Positions 7,430 through 12,640 of a stretch of DNA of 22,057 bases are shown in pieces (position 1 is the first letter of the stretch; each line of letters opens with the position of its first letter). Below the pieces are notes generated by a model. It did not search any database. It saw nothing but the letters and a program-made list of their open reading frames with translations, and was not told the origin of the DNA. Origin of the DNA: Phycisphaerales bacterium (GTDB lineage Bacteria; Planctomycetota; Phycisphaerae; Phycisphaerales; SM1A02). Position numbers and translations under genes: made by a program. Where the stretch lies: the NCBI GenBank assembly GCA_018882625.1, contig VERO01000007.1:1-22057 (forward strand), read 5' to 3'.

Positions 7430-8869
7430 CTAGTGGCAGTGGGCGGCCGGCAACCGGTCGCTGGCCATAGGGGGCTGGTCTGCCTGCGGAGAGAACTTCG
7501 TCGTGAAGGCCATGAAGATCGCGCCGGCCGCAAGAACCGCCGCGTTGAACACGGTGTCGCCACCAGCGGCCACGAACCAGAGCGCGGTTGCAGCGGCTGG
7601 TCCGCCAAGTTCGATGCGGCACCGTGCCGCACGCACGCAGTTGCGCGCAACCAGGACGACAACCGCCGCAAGCAGTGCCGCACCTACGCCGCCGAACTCA
7701 CTGAGCGTCATCAGGTAGAGCGAGTGCGACTGTGAGGGGCTCAGCAGACTCGGATGTAGCGCGAGCACCTGCGGGTTCTGTGCCGCGAACTCCTGGCCGC
7801 CGGGATACTCGGACACGATTGTCGGCGTGGCGCCCCAGCCACGGCCAATGACCGGGTGCTGCAGGAAGGCGTGCCATGAGGCGCGCCACCACAGGATCCG
7901 CGGCGGGAGCGAGTCCAGTGCGAGCAGCCATCCCGGCACATGCCGCAGCGGGTCGGAGACGGCCCCAGACCCTGCATCGGCGATGGACCCGCCATGCGGT
8001 GCCTGCTCCGAGGCAGCGGGTGGCGCCGTGCGTTGCCGCTCCGGAGTCTCGCGGGCTGAAGACAGTCCCGCGCGCGCTGCCTCCACGTGCCGATCAGCCG
8101 TGGCATCCCACCGTCGCTCGGCGCCAAGCAGCAAGCCCGCGAGTGCCACCGCGACCGGCAGGATCACCCACGCGCGGTGCGGTCGACTCCGGGACTGGGT
8201 GGCTGCCATCGACACGGCGGCAGCGGTGACCAGCCCGACCGACACGCCGCCCATGGCGCGCAGGGTCGCGCACGCGCACAGTCCCACGAGGCAACAGAGC
8301 ATCGCAGCGGCGACGGCAAACCGCATCCCGCGGGGAAGATGCGGACTGACGGAGAGAAATGCCCCGATGCAGACACCTGCGCCGGCCCACAGCCCAGACT
8401 TTCCCACCTCACCGTGCAGGCCGCCGAACCGCGGCAGCTGCGAGAGGGCTTCGGCGCCCGACATCTCGAACGCGATCCACTGCCACGCCTGCGTCAGCGC
8501 AAGAACCGTGATTCCCAGCAGAAGCGCGCACAGCAGCCAGACCCTAGTGCGAATGTCTCCGAGCAGTGGGTACAGCAGCGGCGCCCACACCAGGGCCCGC
8601 ATGCACTGAATGTGGTCGGCGCCATTGCGCGGATCGGCGGACCAGACTAGCGACAGCAGCATCCACGCCGTGAACAGGACGAACGCCGCCGCGATCGGGC
8701 TCCGCACCGCATCAAGCCACACAGGCCATAGCTCGCGGGCGCGTGCGATGGACACCGCCATAAGGATGCCCAGCGCCACCTCGCCTCCGGCGACCCCGAG
8801 CGGGGCAAGCAGGAGCGCCGCCGCGGCGGTGACGACATGGAACTGGTGGGACGCAAAGTCGCGGACCAT
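7430..8869 (-). CDS. O-antigen ligase / Wzy-like polymerase
   Basis: The 479-aa protein has about eleven hydrophobic segments and the Wzy_C/WaaL signature: WWRASWHAFLQHPVIGRGWG (about 327-346), then a large loop ending in SPSQSHSLYLMTLSEFGGVG (377-396). In this family the loop and its conserved Arg and His residues catalyse glycan transfer or polymerisation in the periplasm. An extra hydrophilic, low-complexity stretch rich in Pro, Ala and Glu (about 265-310) enlarges the first big loop. I chose the ATG at 8869, which has GAGG close upstream; a GTG at 8893 would add eight residues and cannot be excluded. The gene is the first of the minus-strand run and is followed after 70 bases by the WecA-like gene. 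Ligase and polymerase cannot be separated by sequence inspection. Confidence 0.85.
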   Translation of the reverse strand: MVRDFASHQFHVVTAAAALLLAPLGVAGGEVALGILMAVSIARARELWPVWLDAVRSPIAAAFVLFTAWMLLSLVWSADPRNGADHIQCMRALVWAPLLYPLLGDIRTRVWLLCALLLGITVLALTQAWQWIAFEMSGAEALSQLPRFGGLHGEVGKSGLWAGAGVCIGAFLSVSPHLPRGMRFAVAAAMLCCLVGLCACATLRAMGGVSVGLVTAAAVSMAATQSRSRPHRAWVILPVAVALAGLLLGAERRWDATADRHVEAARAGLSSARETPERQRTAPPAASEQAPHGGSIADAGSGAVSDPLRHVPGWLLALDSLPPRILWWRASWHAFLQHPVIGRGWGATPTIVSEYPGGQEFAAQNPQVLALHPSLLSPSQSHSLYLMTLSEFGGVGAALLAAVVVLVARNCVRAARCRIELGGPAAATALWFVAAGGDTVFNAAVLAAGAIFMAFTTKFSPQADQPPMASDRLPAAHCH

Positions 8870-9156
8870 GACCTCGCGTCGCACATCGAACACTGGCCCA
8901 TTGAACTGGATTGACTGGCGGGCTGCAGCAGGCTGTGTGCCGTTATCGGATCAGATCGGGCATGGCGCACGGGTCCGCCGCGCCGTTGGGGAGCACAAAT
9001 CGACTTCCTCACGATCCCAATGGTCAGGTTCCCGGATGCTTTGTGCCCTGTGGACCGGAAATCTTGCAGTCTTGCTTGCGCCGGCCCGGTTTGGGGGCAT
9101 GTTCTTACTGCATCCTTGCGCAGGTTCCCTACCTGCTGGGTGTGTGGTAAGTCCCG

Positions 9157-9181
9157 CCGGTCCTCCCCTCATACGGACCGG
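9157..9181 (+). other. 5' leader hairpin of first surface paralogue
   Basis: CCGGTCC (9157-9163) pairs perfectly with GGACCGG (9175-9181) across an 11-base loop, ending 26 bases before the ATG. It probably lies in the 5' untranslated leader; it does not cover the ribosome binding site. Confidence 0.3.
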
Positions 9182-9188
9182 AACCTTC

Positions 9189-9206
9189 CAGCCTCTCGGA
9201 GTTTGA
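9189..9206 (+). repeat. Start-proximal leader block shared by paralogues 1 and 2 (copy 1)
   Basis: The 18 bases CAGCCTCTCGGAGTTTGA differ at one position from 10148-10165. They contain the ribosome binding site (GGAG, 9198-9201, six bases before the ATG). Together with CAGGTTCCCTAC at 9121-9132 and 10119-10130 this shows that the duplication included part of the untranslated leader. Confidence 0.6.
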
Positions 9207-9207
9207 C

Positions 9208-9849
9208 ATGAATCTTCTGAAGAACCGACTGGATACCCGTTTTGTCTCTGCGGCCTCCTTGGCTGTGGGAGCGGCCCTTGTTGGTGCTGAACAGCGGGCC
9301 GATGCGTACATCGTGTGGTCAGGCATCGTCAACATCAACATTCCGTCCACGATGGATGGGGTGTATCTCAACGTCCTGACTGGGCAGCTGGGATCGTCTT
9401 CGTCGGGCGTAGATGGTTGGGACATCAATCCGTACAGCGGGAGCGGCCTTCAGTTCACGGCCGCACCTGGCGGCGGTTATGTGAGCGGTCTTGGCTCGAG
9501 CTCCTCGCTGGTGGACAATCTGGCGTTCAACACGTCGATCGGTTCGGGGCAGTCGTTCAGCAGCGGGGTGGGCGCGATCGAGACTTCCGGCTCGACGATG
9601 TTTCACTTCAGCAGTTCCCAGAATCTGGTGGGCTTCCGATTCGTCAATGAGGCGACCGGCGCCACGCATTACGGGTGGATGCGCCTGCAGCTGTGGAGCG
9701 GTCCCGGCCTGCAGCCGCGATCGATTGTCGAGTACGCCTACGAGAGCGAGGCCGGAGCCAGCATCAACGCGGGACTGATCCCGGCACCGGGAGCGGTCGC
9801 GGTGCTCGGCCTTGCTGGGCTTCTGGGTTCACGGCGCCGTCGGCGCTGA
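9208..9849 (+). CDS. Secreted surface protein with PEP-CTERM-like tail, paralogue 1
   Basis: The 213-aa protein has a signal peptide (residues 1 to about 33, ending QRADA), then one beta-rich module of about 155 residues, then a sorting tail: PAPG, a short hydrophobic helix VAVLGLAGLLG and a terminal SRRRRR. That tail has the three-part plan of PEP-CTERM signals, with PAPG replacing PEP, as often seen in planctomycetes. Such tails are recognised by an exosortase, which is not in this window. The module contains IVWSG, IPSTMDGVYLN, GWDINPY, NLVGFRFVNEATGATHYGWMR and IVEYAYE; parts of it recur in many PEP-CTERM proteins. Function is unknown; a matrix or envelope protein is likely. A GGAG lies six bases before the ATG. 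The next gene is a close paralogue on the same strand. Confidence 0.85.
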   Translation: MNLLKNRLDTRFVSAASLAVGAALVGAEQRADAYIVWSGIVNINIPSTMDGVYLNVLTGQLGSSSSGVDGWDINPYSGSGLQFTAAPGGGYVSGLGSSSSLVDNLAFNTSIGSGQSFSSGVGAIETSGSTMFHFSSSQNLVGFRFVNEATGATHYGWMRLQLWSGPGLQPRSIVEYAYESEAGASINAGLIPAPGAVAVLGLAGLLGSRRRRR

Positions 9850-9900
9850 GCGGCGCGGGCCTCAGCGCCAGTAGGGCGCATTTGGGTCCCCAGAGGACCC
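9842..9900 (+). terminator. Two consecutive hairpins after paralogue 1
   Basis: The first is a 9-bp perfect stem (GGCGCTGAG at 9842-9850, CTCAGCGCC at 9861-9869) that includes the stop codon. The second is GGGTCC (9884-9889) with GGACCC (9895-9900). Neither is followed by a T tract, so termination would be Rho-dependent or weak; they could protect the 3' end. Confidence 0.35.
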
Positions 9901-10170
9901 GTCCCATGGATTGAGGGAAGCGGGGGTCGCGGCATGCGCGGAATGTTTTGTTACTTATGAAGAATGCGGCCGCGGCTCGGTGCTTTGTCAACTACGCCCA
10001 TTTTCGGTTGAGAAAATAGAGTTGATTGACGCTTGCAACCAAGCATACGTGAGACATATTTCCTAATGCCTGAGTCTGCGGATGGTCTGCAGGCGAGGGC
10101 TAGGCAGTTCCCCTTCGGCAGGTTCCCTACACCGGTCGAAGTCCCTTCAGCCTCCCGGAGTTTGAACGAC
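9901..10170 (+). promoter_or_regulatory. Intergenic region upstream of paralogue 2 with a possible promoter
   Basis: No gene is seen here. The stretch 9940-10070 is clearly more AT-rich than its surroundings. TTGCAA (10033-10038), a 16-base spacer and CATATT (10055-10060) form a plausible but imperfect sigma-70 promoter, which would give a leader of about 100 bases. Shared leader blocks lie at 10119-10130 and 10148-10165. The frame of the following gene is open back to 10033, but the leader similarity to paralogue 1 argues that this part is untranslated. Confidence 0.3.
10148..10165 (+). repeat. Start-proximal leader block shared by paralogues 1 and 2 (copy 2)
   Basis: CAGCCTCCCGGAGTTTGA matches 9189-9206 with one difference. 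The GGAG is 10 bases before the ATG at 10171, four more than in copy 1, because of a short insertion after the block. Confidence 0.6.
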
Positions 10171-10809
10171 ATGCACCTCAAGAACCGCCTGGATGCCCAC
10201 CTCGCATCTGCCGCTGCGTTGGCCGCCGGAGTTGCCCTCTGCGCGTCATCGCAGCAGGCTGATGCCGCAATTGTGTGGAGCGGAACGGTGAACATCAACA
10301 TCCCCTCGACGCCCGACGGCGTGTACGTCAACCTGCTGAGCGGGTCGTCTGCAGTGTCGGGCGGCTCCGTGGCCGGTTGGCACATCAATTCCTACGGGAA
10401 CGCGAACCTCGGGTTCTTCAGCGGAGCCTCGGGCGGTGGGTTCCTGAGCGGACTTGGCTCGAGTGCGACGGGCGTCGACAATCTTGCATTTCTCACTGAG
10501 ATCGGTGCAGGCCAGTCCTTCGTGTCCTCCGGCCTTGTCGAGGGTACGGGTGCGACCTCGATGAACCTGAACAGCTCGGAGAACCTGATTGGCTTCAGCT
10601 TTGTGAACGCCTCGACTGGCGGCACGCATTACGGATGGATGAGGATCCAGTTCTCCGGCACATCGTTCAGCCAGCCTCGCGCGATTGTCGAGTACGCCTA
10701 CGAGGATGTCGCGGGCCGGAGCATCTTGGCCGGTCTCACTGTCCCGGCTCCTGGGGCCTTGGCGCTGCTAGTGGCGGCCACCCTGGTCGGCAGCCGCCGC
10801 CGCCGGTGA
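10171..10809 (+). CDS. Secreted surface protein with PEP-CTERM-like tail, paralogue 2
   Basis: The 212-aa protein is collinear with paralogue 1: signal peptide ending QQADA (about residue 31), module starting IVWSGTVNINIPST, then GWHINSY, NLIGFSFVNASTGGTHYGWMR and IVEYAYED, and a tail VPAPGALALLVAATLVGSRRRR. The tail keeps the Pro-rich motif, hydrophobic helix and Arg cluster expected for exosortase-type sorting. Several positions conserved in paralogues 1 and 3 are changed (GWDxNPY to GWHINSY, GFRF to GFSF), so it has diverged most in the middle of the module. The ATG at 10171 is chosen over an upstream in-frame start because it aligns with the paralogues and is preceded by a shared leader with GGAG. 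Function unknown. Confidence 0.85.
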   Translation: MHLKNRLDAHLASAAALAAGVALCASSQQADAAIVWSGTVNINIPSTPDGVYVNLLSGSSAVSGGSVAGWHINSYGNANLGFFSGASGGGFLSGLGSSATGVDNLAFLTEIGAGQSFVSSGLVEGTGATSMNLNSSENLIGFSFVNASTGGTHYGWMRIQFSGTSFSQPRAIVEYAYEDVAGRSILAGLTVPAPGALALLVAATLVGSRRRR

Positions 10810-11145
10810 CCTAACAGACTCTTGGGTGACGATGACCGAACCCGATCCGCGCTGCGGGTCGGGTTCGTGTCCATTACGCGTGCCATGCACAATTTTATAG
10901 GACTCTGAATGAGATCCGGTCGACGCGCGCGTAAATGTCCTGCTGGCAGGATCTTCCGGTTCTAAATGGCATGAACTCATTGAATTCACGGCCTTTATGG
11001 TTGCACGAACGCCAGACCGGGGCACAGTAATGCCGGTGCCGTTTAGGCGGTGCCGCAAGCGAGGGTGAGGAAGGCCGGTCTGTTTGACGTGCCAGTCCAT
11101 TCGCGAATGTCGTTCACGACGATTGAGACCCAAAGGATCAGAGAC
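10810..11145 (+). promoter_or_regulatory. Intergenic region between paralogues 2 and 3
   Basis: These 336 bases hold a hairpin at the left end and no gene that I can support. The segment 10875-11000 is relatively AT-rich and probably contains the promoter of paralogue 3, but no box pair is convincing. The leader blocks shared by paralogues 1 and 2 are absent. An AAGGA at 11133-11137 is the likely ribosome binding site. Confidence 0.35.
10837..10867 (+). terminator. Hairpin after paralogue 2
   Basis: A 13-bp stem with one G-T pair (10837-10849 with 10855-10867; outer arms CGAACCCGA / TCGGGTTCG) and a 5-base loop lies 27 bases after the stop codon. There is no T tract after it, so it is terminator-like rather than a classical intrinsic terminator. 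Confidence 0.45.
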
Positions 11146-11784
11146 ATGAAGATCACCCAGAACCGACTCAATGCCCACTTCGCTGCGTGCGCTGTCGCCG
11201 CGGTTTCGGCGGGAGTGCTTGGGACAGTCAGCAATGCGGACGCTGCCATCGTGTGGAGCGGCATCGTGAACATTCCGATCCCCTCGACCGTGGACGGCGT
11301 GTACCTGAACGTGATCACTGGTCAGACCGGTGCGACTGGGGCGGCGGTGACGGGGTGGGATGTCAACCCCTATTCCGCGACTGGGCTCGGATTCTTCAAC
11401 ACCACAGGTGGCGGCTTCGTGCGCGGACTTGGATCGAGCACCACGCTCGTCGACAATCTGGCGCAGGGCACCTTCATCGGGGCGTCGCAGGCCTTCGGTT
11501 CGGGACAAGCGGAGACAGCTGGGGCAACGGCATTTTTCCCTGGCAGCATGAGCAACCTCGTTGGATTCAGGTTCGTGAACGAGGCCACTGGCTTGACCCA
11601 CTACGGCTGGATGCGCATCCTGCTCGGTGGAGCCGGGCTGGCGAGCCAGCCTCGTTCGATCATCGAGTACGCGTACGAGAATGTGGCCGGCATCGGCATC
11701 GGCGCAGGGCAGATTGTGCCGGGTCCTGGCGCGATCGCGCTGCTCGGGCTGGCCGGGCTTGTCAGCCGCCGTCGGCGCAGCTGA
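11146..11784 (+). CDS. Secreted surface protein with PEP-CTERM-like tail, paralogue 3
   Basis: The 212-aa protein has the same plan as the two upstream genes: signal peptide ending SNADA (about residue 33), module with IVWSGIVNIPIPST, DGVYLN, GWDVNPY, NLVGFRFVNEATGLTHYGWMR and IIEYAYEN, and a tail VPGPGAIALLGLAGLVSRRRRS. It is closer in core motifs to paralogue 1 than to paralogue 2. The ATG at 11146 aligns with the paralogues and has AAGGA eight bases upstream; an upstream in-frame start near 11050 would add residues with no counterpart. A strong terminator follows. Function unknown; probably exported and processed by an exosortase located elsewhere. Confidence 0.85.
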   Translation: MKITQNRLNAHFAACAVAAVSAGVLGTVSNADAAIVWSGIVNIPIPSTVDGVYLNVITGQTGATGAAVTGWDVNPYSATGLGFFNTTGGGFVRGLGSSTTLVDNLAQGTFIGASQAFGSGQAETAGATAFFPGSMSNLVGFRFVNEATGLTHYGWMRILLGGAGLASQPRSIIEYAYENVAGIGIGAGQIVPGPGAIALLGLAGLVSRRRRS

Positions 11785-11811
11785 CGACTCCTCGTGACTT
11801 CTGAACTTCCG

Positions 11812-11848
11812 CAAGGGGCGGCCAATCCGGTCGCCCCTTGTCGCTTTT
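11812..11848 (+). terminator. Intrinsic terminator after paralogue 3
   Basis: CAAGGGGCG (11812-11820) pairs perfectly with CGCCCCTTG (11832-11840), with an 11-base loop, and is followed by TCGCTTTT. It separates paralogue 3 from the convergent sulfotransferase gene, whose stop codon begins at 11863. Confidence 0.75.
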
Positions 11849-11862
11849 GCGGGTGGCCCTGA

Positions 11863-12444
11863 TCAGCGGTTGCGATAGAGGGTCGGATCTACGGCCGCGA
11901 TCATGGCCGCGGAGTCGAGGGCATGGCCTGCGCGGAGGAAGTTCCGGATGGAGTCAGCCGTTTCGGCGGGTCGCGCCACCAGCTCCGCGTAGCGCACTGG
12001 GTGCACCCGGAAACAGGGTTGATCGGAAAGCCACTGGCGTGCGGATGCGAGCTGGGACTGGTACACGGCCGCCAGCCGCTCCGGGGGGAGCGCCGCTCCA
12101 GCGCGGCCGCTCCGAGTGAGCATTGTGGCCTGGGACTTCAGCACCTCGCCGATGTCGCGCTCCATGAAGAGCACGTCGTACTGGTGGACCGTGGGCAGGT
12201 CCCGCAGCAGCAGGTGGATGACCTTGATGGCATGACCGCCGGCCGATGCGATCCATGAACTATCGGACTTCAGCGTCTTGACCCGCTCGAGCTCGAGGTA
12301 GCCCCTGGGGTTGTCCGCATCGGGTGTGCGCTGTCCGTCCGTGAGTGCAGGCAGCCCGCCCGCGACCAGCATCTGCATCATCAGGCTGGTGCCTGAGCGG
12401 GGGAGGCCAGAGACCACGACGATCGGCGACTGGGTGACGCCCAC
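11863..12444 (-). CDS. Small sulfotransferase-family protein
   Basis: The 193-aa protein starts with a P-loop strand and PAPS-binding motif, VVSGLPRSGTSLMMQML (10-26), the 5'-phosphosulfate loop of sulfotransferases. DNPRGYLELE (44-53) and FMERDIGEVLKSQ (93-105) follow; the latter fits the 3'-phosphate-binding region (Arg96 and Ser104 are candidates). The C-terminus, AAVDPTLYRNR, is characteristic of a short bacterial sulfotransferase-like family. The expected reaction is transfer of sulfate from PAPS to a carbohydrate or protein hydroxyl; the substrate here is unknown, though the glycan made by the left-hand locus is a candidate. The start is a GTG at 12444, with an in-frame stop just upstream. 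It is the only minus-strand gene inside the surface-protein array, convergent with paralogue 3 and divergent from the dockerin protein. Confidence 0.85.
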   Translation of the reverse strand: MGVTQSPIVVVSGLPRSGTSLMMQMLVAGGLPALTDGQRTPDADNPRGYLELERVKTLKSDSSWIASAGGHAIKVIHLLLRDLPTVHQYDVLFMERDIGEVLKSQATMLTRSGRAGAALPPERLAAVYQSQLASARQWLSDQPCFRVHPVRYAELVARPAETADSIRNFLRAGHALDSAAMIAAVDPTLYRNR

Positions 12445-12566
12445 GCGGGGACACTACCGGGGATTTCCCCCGACACTCAAGCCCGAAATTGCGCATTTGG
12501 GTTCAGGTTCGCTTGTGAGCGCCCGATTCCGGTTTACGTTGCGTGAAGCGTTCCTCGTGGTGCAAG

Positions 12567-12587
12567 GTTCTTGGTTGTTCCAGGAAC
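12567..12587 (+). other. Leader hairpin upstream of dockerin protein
   Basis: An 8-bp stem with one G-T pair (GTTCTTGG at 12567-12574, CCAGGAAC at 12580-12587) and a 5-base loop lies 54 bases before the ATG in the 196-base divergent gap 12445-12640. It is likely within the mRNA leader. No clear promoter was identified in the gap. Confidence 0.25.
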
Positions 12588-12640
12588 GGGCGTGGTGCGC
12601 GCGGGTGGGCATCGACTAGGACTCTGGAGACCAGAACATC

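Larger units (their letters stand above)
8870..9207. promoter_or_regulatory. Divergent intergenic region between glycan operon and surface-protein array
   Basis: These 338 bases hold no convincing gene. They must contain the promoter for the minus-strand glycan run and that of the first surface-protein gene, but no box pair close to a sigma-70 consensus was found on either strand. The right third holds a 12-base block (CAGGTTCCCTAC at 9121-9132), a hairpin at 9157-9181 and the start-proximal block at 9189-9206; the two blocks recur upstream of the second paralogue. Confidence 0.5.

Noticed and set aside
7360..7683. A 108-codon N-terminal extension of the WecA-like transferase
   Set aside because: It overlaps the 3' end of the ligase gene on the same strand in another frame, and WecA/WbpL proteins begin near the first membrane helix, as the ATG at 7359 does.
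10033..10170. A longer start for surface paralogue 2, adding 46 residues before the signal peptide
   Set aside because: The region matches the untranslated leader of paralogue 1 and a signal peptide should be N-terminal; the added residues have no counterpart.
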